DNA of 64,000 nt from Lentzea guizhouensis (GTDB lineage: Bacteria; Actinomycetota; Actinomycetes; Mycobacteriales; Pseudonocardiaceae), in the NCBI RefSeq assembly GCF_001701025.1, contig NZ_CP016793.1, positions 8,742,001 through 8,806,000 on the forward strand, read 5' to 3'. Under the pieces are notes generated by a model. That model searched no databases, was not told where the DNA came from, and was given only the letters and a program-made list of their open reading frames with translations. Made by a program: the position numbers and the translations under genes. This document shows positions 26,430 through 34,788 of the stretch, piece after piece. How positions within the stretch are numbered: position 1 is the stretch's first letter; each line of letters begins with the position of its first letter.

Positions 26430-29400
26430 ATGTCGAACCCTCTGGTGGTCCAGCCCGACGCGGCGCCGTCCGGGTTCATGAACGCCGGCACCGGTGACAA
26501 CGGCTGGGCGACGGGCATCTCGATCGCCGAGTCCGCGATGGACACGTTCAACGGCATCAAGGACGGCAACTGGGTCGAGGCCGGCCTCGGCATGGTGGGC
26601 CTGGTGGCCGACGCCGCGTCGATGGCGATCGACCCGTTCGGCACCCTGCTGTCCTCCGCGGCCTCGTTCCTGATGGAACACATGCAGCCGCTGAAGGAGG
26701 CCCTCGACTGGCTGGCCGGCGACCCGCCGGTGATCGAGTCCTATTCGGCGACCTGGACCAAGGTCGCCGAGGAGGTCGGCAAGGTCGCCGCCGAGTACAA
26801 GTCGTCCGTGGACGCGACCTCTCCTTGGACCGGTCCTGCTGCTGACGCCTACCGCGCTGCCGCGGGTGGTCAGCTGGACGCGTTGTCCGGCGCCGCGTCC
26901 GCCGCGGGTTCCGTCGGGACCGTCGTCGGCGTGATGGGCATGGTCGTCGCCTTCGTGCGCGAGATGGTCCGTGACCTGATCGCCGACCTCGTGGCGAAGC
27001 TGATCACGTGGGTGCTGGAGGCCGTGTTCACCCTGGGCTTCGGCACGCCGGTGATCGTGGCGCAGGCCGTGACCGCGATCTCGAAGTGGGCCACCCGCAT
27101 CGGTGAGCTCATCCAGAAGCTCATCTCGACCATCAAGAAGGTCTCGCCGCTGCTGGGCAAGCTCGTCGAGATCTTCACGAAGATCATGAAGGTCGTCGGG
27201 AAGCTGGTCGGCAAGGTGACCGGGCTCGACGTGATCTCGACGAAGTCCATCAAGCCGGGTGGCCTGTTCCACAGCACGAACTCCCCCGACCTGACCCCGT
27301 CGGGCTCGCCTTCCGGCTCACCTTCGGGTTCGCCGTCTTCGTCCACTCCAGACTCCTCGCCTTCCTCCCCGTCTTCACCCTCTTCACCTTCGTCTCCTTC
27401 TTCGCCGTCCTCGCCTTCGTCTCCTTCGTCTCCTTCGTCTCCTTCGTCGCCGGACGCTTCGCCGTCGTCGCCTTCTTCCTCGACGCCGTCGTCACCTTCT
27501 TCGCCTTCCCCTGCCCCGGACGGCCCTTCGCGCGCACCCGACAGCTCCTCGCCGTCGTCTTCGGCCCCGAGCCCGTCCCGCACCCCCGACGCACCGTCCA
27601 CTCCGGACGCCCCGTCGTCCCGCCCGACCTCCACCCCGGAAAGCTCACCTTCCTCGCCCGGTTTTCCTGGTTCGCCCTCCTCACCGGGTTCCGCCGGCTC
27701 GCCGTCCGCCCCTGGCTCACCTTCCAGCCCGGACACCCCAGCGCCCCCGCGCAACACCGGCCAAACCAACCAGGCAGGCGTCGCCGCCCCAGAAGCCCCA
27801 CCGCAGCACGCCCCGTCCGCCCCACGCGACGCAACCCCGCCGTCCAGCACCCCGACCACCCCGCAACAGGCCCCCACGGGCGCCCCCGCAGGTGGCCCGG
27901 CAGGCGCCCCCCAGTCAGGTACCCCGTCATCCGGCGGCAACCCACGCCCCGGTTCCGGCGGAGGCTGGACCGGCACCCCGGGCCAACGCGGCGACCTCGG
28001 CTCCGGCGTGCCCTCCCAGCGCACCCCGGACGCCTCCCCCCTCCGCCCTTCTCCAACGCACCTTCGGCCCGCACAGCCCGTCGCAGCCGAACTACAACTC
28101 CCCCAGCTCGCCCTCCGCACCACACGCAGGCAGCCCCTCCACACCGTCCACCCCGAACGCGGGCAGCCCAACGCACCCACGCACCCTCGCCGTCGGCTCC
28201 CGGCACACCTCACGCCGGCTCACCGACGGGTCCGAGCGCACCTCACGCCGGCTCACCGACAGGTCCCGGCACATCTCACGCCGGGTCGCCAACGGGTCCG
28301 AGCGCACCCCACGCACCCTCGCCGTCGGGCCCCGGTGCGCCTCACGCCGGCTCGCCGACCGCTCCTGGCTCGCCGCACGGCGGCCCAGCAGCACCGCACA
28401 GCCCGCACGCAGGCTCGCCATCGGCACCCCACTCTCCCAACGGCCCAACCCGACGCACCGCACAACACCCCGGCACCACCTCCCGGCTGGCCGCACAGAC
28501 ACCCGACCGCCGCAGTCGACCACCACGCCGTCCCACCTGGACGGCCCGGCTGCCCCTCACACCACCCCGAACGCCCCGCAACAACCGGGCTTCACCCGTC
28601 CCAATCCGGCCCGGCATGCCCCACACCGGCGGCCCGAACGCTCCCACGCCGGCGGCCCCTCCCCAGCAGCCACACCCCGGCAGCCACACCCCGGCGGTCC
28701 TGCCTCGCGCCACGACGCCCCCGGTCAGCCGCACAACCGCCTGACGGCCCCGGCTCACGCCCCGACGGCACCCGCCCGGACGCCTCCCGCCCCACACGAA
28801 CACCCTGGCGGCCACCCGAACGCCCCAACCAGGCCGGACTCCCCCTACAACCGTCCCGACACCGCACCCCGACGGCCCCGCCCCGCGGCGCCGACGCCCC
28901 ACCGCCCACCCCAGCTCGCGCCGGACGCACCCGGCCAGCCCCACCACCGCCCGACGGCCCGGCTCCCGCCCTGACGGAACCCGCCCGACGGCTTCCGCCC
29001 CACCAGGACGCGCCCGGCAGTCACCCCAACGCCCCGGCCAGGCCCGACGCACCGGCACCGCACAACCGTCCCGACGGCACGCGACCCGACACGTCACGGC
29101 CCGATGGCTCACGCCCGGATGGCTCACGTCCTGACAGCAGTCGTCCCGATAGCAATCGTCCCGACGGAAGCCGGCCGGACGGCACGAAACCCGACACATC
29201 GCGCCCCGACGGCACAAAGCCCGACGGGACGCGTCCGGACGGGACGCACCCCGACGCCACGCAGCCCGACGGGACGCACCCCGACACCACCAAGCCTGAC
29301 GCCCCAGGTCACTACGACGCGGACGGTGACTCCCCGAACAGCCACGCCGACGAGTCGCGTCCCGACCCGGCCGAAGCGCACCAGCGCCACGCCGAGATGA

Positions 29401-30884
29401 CCCCTGCCGGTGTGTCGCACCACGGTGGCGACCCGAACATGGGCGATCTGCCGCACCGCGTGCCGAACGACCCGCGGTTCTTCACAGCCGACGTGCACAT
29501 CACGCCGGATGGCCGGGCTCGCATCGGTGGTCACGACTACACGCCCGCCGAGTACGCGGACATGCTCCGCCGTGCGGGCTACGACGGCAGCAAGCCGGTC
29601 CGGCTCATCGGCTGTGACGCGGGCAGCAACGACTTCGCCAAGCAGTTGTCGAAGCACCTCGACGCGCCGGTGGTCGCGCCGACCAAGCCCGCCTGGACGG
29701 ACAGCCGGGGCCGGGTCTTCACCAGTGACGCGGAACTCGGGCCCGACGGCACCCGCCAGCCGAAGATCCCGCCGAACGGCGAGTGGGAGACGCACCACCC
29801 GGACGGCTCCAAGTCCAAGGCGAGCGAGGACGGCTTCGCGCCCGGCACCGACCCGAAGGACAAGGACGGGCTCGACCCGACCGACGCCAAGGACCGGCCG
29901 GGCAGGGTCGACGAGGACAAGGTCGTCGAGGTCGAGAAGCCCGAGAACAACATCCCGATGAAGGACCGGATCCAGGACCCCGAGTACCGGGCGAAGTACT
30001 ACGACGAGCGTTCCGACGGCTGGCACCGCAAGCAGATCGGCGTGGAGGACGCCTCCGGCGATCCCGTCCCGAAGATCCGCGAGAAGGACGGCGAGTTCAT
30101 CGAGACGGAGAAGGAGACCGCGACCAGCGGGAAGTACCAGCCGGACCCGGACAACCCGAAGAAGGACTGGGCGTCCAGCAGGCGGGCCGGCGAGCAGGAG
30201 GTCGACGACTTCGTCGACGCCAACCGCGGCCACCCGGACAGGGACGTGGAGAAGGTCGTCGCGGACCGCCAGAAGGCGATCGAGGACCTGGAGCAGGCCA
30301 AGAAGGACCACGACAGCTCGCCCACCGAGAAGACCGCGGAGGACAAGCGGGACGCCTTCGAACGGCAGACGAACGAAGGCGAACGTCTCGGCGACCTCGC
30401 CGGTGAGAACGCCATCCCGGTCGAGTTCGGCTCGCCGGCCACCCGGCTGGACCCGAACCTCGGCGGTTCGGGACGGTTCGACCAGATCTGGGAGGTGCCC
30501 GACGGCAACGGCGGCACCAAGTACGTGCTGGTCGAGGCCAAGGGTCCCAACGGCACGCTCACGCCGCGCCGCGGACTGGACGGCGAGCTCTACATGCAGG
30601 GCCACCCCGAGTACGCGAAGAGCATCCTCCGCGAGATGGCCACCAACCGGCTCACACCGGAACTGGAAGCGAAGATGCGCTCCCGCGGCGCAACCGACGC
30701 GGACATCGACGCCTACAAGGACGCACTCAAGCAAGAGCGCGACCTCGCCAGGAAGATCACGGCCGGCTACCCGGACAACTCGGAATACGTGCACGTGAAG
30801 GCGCATGTCAAGGAGGAACCGATCCCCGGTGGCACCGACACCCGTGACGTCTACGATGGGTACACGATGAAGAAGTTCCAGTGA
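26430..30884 (+). CDS. ESX-type polymorphic toxin with C-terminal nuclease-like domain
   Basis: A 1,484-residue protein. The N-terminal about 280 residues are helical with an ESX/WXG-like WTGPAADAYRAAAGGQ segment and hydrophobic stretches. A long low-complexity linker follows: SSP repeats (about 27300-27770), a region where the Gly/Pro/Ser repeat frame changes, then RPDG repeats (about 29060-29310). Next comes a globular domain with PVRLIGCDAGSNDFAKQL...APVVAPT, a pre-toxin region seen in actinobacterial toxins and possibly a cysteine-protease relative. The C-terminus has GSGRFDQIWE...KYVLVEAKGPNG and MQGHPEYAKSILREM, matching restriction-endonuclease-fold toxins (PD-(D/E)xK). GGAGG precedes the ATG. 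Immunity-type genes follow, supporting a contact-dependent toxin role. Confidence 0.82.
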   Translation: MSNPLVVQPDAAPSGFMNAGTGDNGWATGISIAESAMDTFNGIKDGNWVEAGLGMVGLVADAASMAIDPFGTLLSSAASFLMEHMQPLKEALDWLAGDPPVIESYSATWTKVAEEVGKVAAEYKSSVDATSPWTGPAADAYRAAAGGQLDALSGAASAAGSVGTVVGVMGMVVAFVREMVRDLIADLVAKLITWVLEAVFTLGFGTPVIVAQAVTAISKWATRIGELIQKLISTIKKVSPLLGKLVEIFTKIMKVVGKLVGKVTGLDVISTKSIKPGGLFHSTNSPDLTPSGSPSGSPSGSPSSSTPDSSPSSPSSPSSPSSPSSPSSPSSPSSPSSPSSPDASPSSPSSSTPSSPSSPSPAPDGPSRAPDSSSPSSSAPSPSRTPDAPSTPDAPSSRPTSTPESSPSSPGFPGSPSSPGSAGSPSAPGSPSSPDTPAPPRNTGQTNQAGVAAPEAPPQHAPSAPRDATPPSSTPTTPQQAPTGAPAGGPAGAPQSGTPSSGGNPRPGSGGGWTGTPGQRGDLGSGVPSQRTPDASPLRPSPTHLRPAQPVAAELQLPQLALRTTRRQPLHTVHPERGQPNAPTHPRRRLPAHLTPAHRRVRAHLTPAHRQVPAHLTPGRQRVRAHPTHPRRRAPVRLTPARRPLLARRTAAQQHRTARTQARHRHPTLPTAQPDAPHNTPAPPPGWPHRHPTAAVDHHAVPPGRPGCPSHHPERPATTGLHPSQSGPACPTPAARTLPRRRPLPSSHTPAATPRRSCLAPRRPRSAAQPPDGPGSRPDGTRPDASRPTRTPWRPPERPNQAGLPLQPSRHRTPTAPPRGADAPPPTPARAGRTRPAPPPPDGPAPALTEPARRLPPHQDAPGSHPNAPARPDAPAPHNRPDGTRPDTSRPDGSRPDGSRPDSSRPDSNRPDGSRPDGTKPDTSRPDGTKPDGTRPDGTHPDATQPDGTHPDTTKPDAPGHYDADGDSPNSHADESRPDPAEAHQRHAEMTPAGVSHHGGDPNMGDLPHRVPNDPRFFTADVHITPDGRARIGGHDYTPAEYADMLRRAGYDGSKPVRLIGCDAGSNDFAKQLSKHLDAPVVAPTKPAWTDSRGRVFTSDAELGPDGTRQPKIPPNGEWETHHPDGSKSKASEDGFAPGTDPKDKDGLDPTDAKDRPGRVDEDKVVEVEKPENNIPMKDRIQDPEYRAKYYDERSDGWHRKQIGVEDASGDPVPKIREKDGEFIETEKETATSGKYQPDPDNPKKDWASSRRAGEQEVDDFVDANRGHPDRDVEKVVADRQKAIEDLEQAKKDHDSSPTEKTAEDKRDAFERQTNEGERLGDLAGENAIPVEFGSPATRLDPNLGGSGRFDQIWEVPDGNGGTKYVLVEAKGPNGTLTPRRGLDGELYMQGHPEYAKSILREMATNRLTPELEAKMRSRGATDADIDAYKDALKQERDLARKITAGYPDNSEYVHVKAHVKEEPIPGGTDTRDVYDGYTMKKFQ

Positions 30885-30909
30885 CTGAAGCCCCAAAACC
30901 CGCGGGAGA

Positions 30910-31785
30910 GTGAGTTTCCAGGTGGTCACCGTGCAGCGTCATCCGACCGACGCCGAGTGGGCTGAGGAACAGCTGGAGTACTACGTCACCGTCGTTCCGG
31001 AAGGCGCGGCGAGCGTCGAGCAGTCGACCGAGCGCCTCAGCGTGCTGCACCCGGCCGCGATTGACCGGCTCGGCTACGCCTCGGTGCTCGACCCGACTGC
31101 GCAGAACCTCACGACCTGGGACGCCGTCGTGCAGGCCATGCAGGTCACCACTGGCATCTACGCAGCGGCCGGTGCCACCGAGGGCACCGTCGAGTGGCTG
31201 ATCGGCGAACGAACGGTGCAGATTCCCGCGACCGGGCCGGTTCACTACGCGAACTTCAAGCGGTGGCTGGACGCTTTCTGGCTTGCGGCGATCGTTCGTG
31301 ACAAGAAGTGCCTCGACCTGCTGGCTTCGTTCCCGCTGGACATCATCAAAGCATCGGGCAACCAGTACGAGGAGCTCGACGCCTTGTGGGCCCGTGCGCT
31401 GCAGATGTTCGCCAACAGCGAGCCCGGAATGGCCGAGGCGCTCGCAGAGGCGATGGCCGCCACCGACCCCGAACGACTGAGGGTCAGCGCTCCCGAGTAC
31501 GCACTGCGTCTCGCCTTCCCTGCGATGAACACTTTCCTGAATCTGATGCGCAGCAACCACGAGCGGGAGTTCAACGAAGCGCTCGCACAAGCGCTCGAAC
31601 AGCACAAGGCGTACTACACCGCGGACAGCAAGCTGGCTGATGACCCGCGCGGTCTTGTGGCGCTGGCTCCGCTCGGGCTCGCGTGCATCGCCAAGGACTC
31701 CGGGCTGAACGTGGACGTCGAGTCGGACTACCTGCCCAAGCACCTGCTGCTCGGCTCGTGGGTCGGCGAGTACCGGACGTCGTGA
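30910..31785 (+). CDS. Imm49-family immunity protein
   Basis: A 291-residue cytoplasmic protein directly after the toxin gene (25-bp gap). The pattern FNEALAQALEQHKAYY...GLVALAPLGLACIAKDSGLNVDVESDYLPKHLLLG matches the Imm49 family found downstream of actinobacterial polymorphic toxins; it presumably binds and blocks the toxin tip. Helical throughout, without signal peptide. The GTG at 30910 has its purine-rich stretch too close; in-frame GTG codons at 30922 and 30931 are alternatives, so the N-terminus is uncertain. Confidence 0.8.
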   Translation: MSFQVVTVQRHPTDAEWAEEQLEYYVTVVPEGAASVEQSTERLSVLHPAAIDRLGYASVLDPTAQNLTTWDAVVQAMQVTTGIYAAAGATEGTVEWLIGERTVQIPATGPVHYANFKRWLDAFWLAAIVRDKKCLDLLASFPLDIIKASGNQYEELDALWARALQMFANSEPGMAEALAEAMAATDPERLRVSAPEYALRLAFPAMNTFLNLMRSNHEREFNEALAQALEQHKAYYTADSKLADDPRGLVALAPLGLACIAKDSGLNVDVESDYLPKHLLLGSWVGEYRTS

Positions 31786-31809
31786 CCGGACCGGACGGTT
31801 CCAGCACGC

Positions 31810-32460
31810 ATGAAACTCGTTGAGCGCTGGCACGAACTGGCGCGGGAGCTGGCGCCGTCGCTGCCCGGCCAGTGGTCCCTGCGCGGCTGGGGCGAGCAGA
31901 CGGTGCTGGTGGAGGAACCGTGGGACTGGACCGCGCGGTGGATCGGCTTCGACCGCAGCGCGTACTCGGAAGACGGTTGGTTCATGGCCGCCGTCGAACC
32001 GCTTGTGCTCGACCGGTTCCGCTGGGCTCTCTCGTTCGGGATCCGGATGGACGAGGTGCGCGGCGGCCCGCTCAGCGTTGACCTCTGGGCCGACAACGCC
32101 GGTCAGGTGCTCCACGACTTCGTGCACGGCGCGGCATTGGCGGTGTTGGACGAGTGGACGGTGGAGAAGTTCGCAGCCGCGGCCGACAAGTCCATGCAGC
32201 GTCCCGTCGAGAAGCGGCGTGCACCGCACTACTGGCTGCTGGCACCGGGATACCGTGTCGTGCTCGACACCGGTTCCCCGGAAGAACCCCTCCGGCAGGT
32301 CATCGATCACATCAACGAGAGCGGGAAGTTCGCGACAGCGCTCCTGTTCTACGAAGAACTGCTCGAACGCTGGCAGACCGGCGGCCGCGACAAAGCGCTG
32401 AAGTTCCTCGAGTTCGACCGGGACCGCAAAATGGAGGAAGCGGGCTTGCACGCCCACTAG
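31810..32460 (+). CDS. Hypothetical protein of the toxin-immunity island
   Basis: A 216-residue soluble protein I do not recognise. It is rich in aromatic residues (LRGWGEQTVLVEEPWDWTARWIGFDR, RFRWALSFGIRMDE) and acidic. No signal peptide or membrane segment. It starts 25 bp after the Imm49-like gene and precedes a YezG-like gene, so it is probably part of an immunity array; a second or orphan immunity protein is the likeliest role, by position only. Confidence 0.65.
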   Translation: MKLVERWHELARELAPSLPGQWSLRGWGEQTVLVEEPWDWTARWIGFDRSAYSEDGWFMAAVEPLVLDRFRWALSFGIRMDEVRGGPLSVDLWADNAGQVLHDFVHGAALAVLDEWTVEKFAAAADKSMQRPVEKRRAPHYWLLAPGYRVVLDTGSPEEPLRQVIDHINESGKFATALLFYEELLERWQTGGRDKALKFLEFDRDRKMEEAGLHAH

Positions 32461-32492
32461 GCTCGCCACACTCCACAATGGAAGCGAGACCC

Positions 32493-32936
32493 ATGGGCAA
32501 CTGGTCGCCGCTCACCCCGACCGAACAGCAGGACAAGCTCACCGAGATCACCCAAGAAATCCTGCCGACCCTCCCACCCGGATGGACGCGACTCGTGTTG
32601 CGCGCCAAGATGATCGGCCCGCACAGCGAGGCCGACACCGGCCTCAAGATGGCGGACGGTTCCGTGCGCGGGTGGTCGTTCCCGCCCGAGGTGTGGCGGA
32701 AGTTCCAGCAGCTGCGCAAGGGGATGTACGCCGAAGGGCTCGGCTCGTGGGTCGAGTTCGAGTACGTCCTCGACCCGCCTACGAGCTTCACCATCCGCTA
32801 CAACCGGGACGAGGCACCGGAGTTCGACGCCGCGCCGTCGCCGGAGCACTTCGCCACCGAGCAGCGGTGGTTTCCCCGCAGCGACGAGCGGATGCCGCGG
32901 TGGTTCCGCGAGGGGCTCACCGGAGCCAACGCCTGA
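32493..32936 (+). CDS. YezG-like (DUF600) immunity protein
   Basis: A 147-residue protein with the layout of the YezG/DUF600 immunity family: an N-terminal helix (LTEITQEILPTLPPGWTRL), a central sheet containing LKMADGSVRGWSFPPEVWRKFQQLRKGMY, then EFEYVLDPPTSFTIRYN and a C-terminal PRSDERMPRWFREGL. Such proteins neutralise nuclease toxins. The ATG at 32493 is preferred over 32478 because GGAAGCGAG precedes it. Its cognate toxin is not clear: the adjacent toxin already has an Imm49-type partner, so this may be an orphan immunity gene acquired against a rival. Confidence 0.7.
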   Translation: MGNWSPLTPTEQQDKLTEITQEILPTLPPGWTRLVLRAKMIGPHSEADTGLKMADGSVRGWSFPPEVWRKFQQLRKGMYAEGLGSWVEFEYVLDPPTSFTIRYNRDEAPEFDAAPSPEHFATEQRWFPRSDERMPRWFREGLTGANA

Positions 32937-32969
32937 CGCTTGGCAGCGAAACCCGTTCCGGGACAGGGC

Positions 32970-33521
32970 TCAGCGGTCCGCCCGGCGCTCCCGGAACGCG
33001 ATCATGTTCACCCTGTTGCCGCACCGGACGCTGCAGAACCGCTTGAGCCCGTTGCGCGACAGGTCGAGGAGCAGGCCCGCGCAGTCGTCGGCCGCGCAGA
33101 TCCGCAGGCGGTCGGTCTCGTCCATGCGGATCACGTCGATCAACGCGAGGGCGGCTTCCACGCGGATTCGTTCGGCCAGCGGGGAGTCCGGTTCGGTGGC
33201 GTGCATGTGCCAGTCGAGGGCGTCGTGGCGGACGAGGCGCGGGAGGGCTCGTGCGTCGCGGAGCATTTTGTTGACCACCTCCACGGCGTCGTCGCGGTCG
33301 AGGGTCCAGACGTGCCGGAGCAGGGTGCGGGTGCGGTGGACGTCCTGCAGTTCGGCGTCGTCCTGGTCGAAGCGGCCCGTGTAGGCGTGGCGGCGGAGCA
33401 GGGTCATGAGCTGGTCGGGGGTGGCCAGTTCGTCGGTGCCGCTGCGGGAGGCGGACGGGTCGGTGTTGCACAGGTCGACTACGCAGACGAGTGAGTCGAC
33501 TGTGTCAGGGGCAAAACGCAA
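32970..33521 (-). CDS. CGNR zinc-finger regulator (ABATE domain)
   Basis: A 183-residue protein whose N-terminus is the helical ABATE domain and whose C-terminus is a CGNR zinc finger: Cys pairs in RICAADDCAGLLLD and RFCSVRCGNRVNM coordinate zinc. These proteins are thought to be stress- or ligand-responsive transcription factors. The start is TTG with AAGGAG five bases upstream. It diverges from the EamA transporter gene across a 72-bp gap, a common arrangement in which the regulator controls the transporter. Confidence 0.85.
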   Translation of the reverse strand: MRFAPDTVDSLVCVVDLCNTDPSASRSGTDELATPDQLMTLLRRHAYTGRFDQDDAELQDVHRTRTLLRHVWTLDRDDAVEVVNKMLRDARALPRLVRHDALDWHMHATEPDSPLAERIRVEAALALIDVIRMDETDRLRICAADDCAGLLLDLSRNGLKRFCSVRCGNRVNMIAFRERRADR

Positions 33522-33522
33522 A

Positions 33523-33551
33523 TTGACTCCTTACCGGAACCGACCTAGCGT
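33523..33551 (+). promoter_or_regulatory. Promoter for the EamA transporter gene
   Basis: TTGACT (33523-33528) and TAGCGT (33546-33551) are 17 bp apart, a good sigma70-type match, in the gap between the divergent CGNR and EamA genes. Confidence 0.6.
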
Positions 33552-33593
33552 CAGGGGCATGGGTCAGGTTAGGCCATGACGGAGGAGGTGGGC

Positions 33594-34538
33594 ATGACGG
33601 TGAGCTCGAGGTCGGCCGGGGTGGTCGCGGCGGTGGTCTCGTTCATCTCGTTCGGCACGTCGGGGGCGTTCGTCAAGCCGCTCCTGGACGCCGGGTGGTC
33701 GCCGACCGCCGCTGTCACGGCGCGGGCTCTGCTGGCGGGGCTGGTGTTGTTGCCGTTCGTGGTGGTGTCGCTCAGAGGACGGTGGCACGCGCTGGTGCGG
33801 GCCAGATGGGCCGTGGTGGGCATGGGTGTGGTCGGGGTGGCGGTCACGCAGGTGCTGTACTTCGCCGCGATCCAGCGCATTCCGGTGGCGACGGCGTTGC
33901 TCATCGAGTTCCTCGCGCCGCTCATGCTGGTCGGATACACCTGGGCGGTGAGCAGGCGGACGCCGGCGCCGGTCGTGCTGGCCGGGTCGGTGCTCGCGGT
34001 CGGCGGGCTGGTGCTGGTGATCGGGCCCGGTGCGATCACGGCGGTGGACCCGGTCGGGGTGGCGGCCGCTTTCGGTGCGGCGATCGGGTGTTCGGTGTAC
34101 TTCGTGATCGCGGCGCGGCCGAACGAGGGGCTGCCTCCCGTCGCGCTGGCCGGGGCGGGGTTGCTGCTGGCCGTGCCCGTGCTGGCGGTGGTCGGGGCGA
34201 CGGGGTTGCTGCCGTACACCGCCACGTTCGGGGACTTGACGCTGATGGGCACCACCACGGCCTGGTGGGTGCCGCTGGGTGTGGTCGCGGTCGTCGGCAC
34301 GGCGCTGGCCTACGCGAGCGGCATCACCGCCTCCGGGATCCTCGGGTCGCGGCTCGCGTCGTTCATCGCGTTGCTGGAGGTCGTCTCGGCCGCCGTGTTC
34401 GCGTGGCTCCTGCTCGGTCAGGGGCTCTCCCCCGTGCAGCTCGCCGGCGGTGCGCTGATCCTCGCCGGAATCGCGTCGGTGCGGGCGGAACGGCAGCAGG
34501 TCGAGCCGGTGGTGCCCGTGCTGGCCGCCACGAAGTGA
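33594..34538 (+). CDS. EamA/DMT-family transporter
   Basis: A 314-residue inner-membrane protein with about ten helices in two EamA repeats; the first begins with FISFGTSGAFVKPLLDAGWSP and the second with VGVAAAFGAAIGCSVYFVIAARP. Family members export amino acids or metabolites. The ATG at 33594 is chosen over 33576 because GGAGGAGGTG sits directly before it. Likely controlled by the divergent CGNR protein. Substrate unknown. Confidence 0.88.
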   Translation: MTVSSRSAGVVAAVVSFISFGTSGAFVKPLLDAGWSPTAAVTARALLAGLVLLPFVVVSLRGRWHALVRARWAVVGMGVVGVAVTQVLYFAAIQRIPVATALLIEFLAPLMLVGYTWAVSRRTPAPVVLAGSVLAVGGLVLVIGPGAITAVDPVGVAAAFGAAIGCSVYFVIAARPNEGLPPVALAGAGLLLAVPVLAVVGATGLLPYTATFGDLTLMGTTTAWWVPLGVVAVVGTALAYASGITASGILGSRLASFIALLEVVSAAVFAWLLLGQGLSPVQLAGGALILAGIASVRAERQQVEPVVPVLAATK

Positions 34539-34641
34539 CCCGTCGTTCGTGGGGTCCTGAGCCAAACACACGTGGGCCGCAGCAGGCAGTAAGACCATCG
34601 ACCGGACACAAGGAGATGCCCAGGGCCCTGCAGCAGCATGA

Positions 34642-34744
34642 TGTGAGCGCTAACAGAATGGGCTAATCTGGAAGTCATGAATGCGCTGGTCCGCCAGTCG
34701 TTCGACGGTTATTCGACATCACACATTGTTAGTTAACGCTCACA
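34642..34744. promoter_or_regulatory. Two LacI-type operators upstream of the GH127 gene
   Basis: TGTGAGCGCTAACA (34642-34655) and GTTAACGCTCACA (34732-34744) are near-copies of the GTTAGCGCTAAC-type palindrome used by actinobacterial LacI-family sugar regulators. They lie about 85 bp apart in the 250-bp gap before the arabinofuranosidase gene, suggesting looping repression relieved by a sugar. No LacI regulator is encoded in the window. Confidence 0.65.
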
Positions 34745-34751
34745 TCCACCG

Positions 34752-34781
34752 TTGACCGGGTCGCGATGGCGTGGCTACATT
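34752..34781 (+). promoter_or_regulatory. Promoter of the GH127 gene; leaderless transcript likely
   Basis: TTGACC (34752-34757) and TACATT (34776-34781) are 18 bp apart. The ATG follows only seven bases after the -10 element, so transcription would begin at or next to the start codon. No Shine-Dalgarno sequence is visible. Confidence 0.55.
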
Positions 34782-34788
34782 CCGTGGC

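Noticed and set aside
27250..28213. Acidic minus-strand frames rich in DEGDEG and GEEGE repeats
   Set aside because: They mirror the Ser/Pro repeat of the plus-strand toxin linker and lack a start signal or any domain.
29060..29310. CRISPR-like array of short repeats
   Set aside because: The 15-bp periodicity encodes in-frame RPDG-type repeats of the toxin; there are no unique spacers or palindromic repeats and no cas genes.
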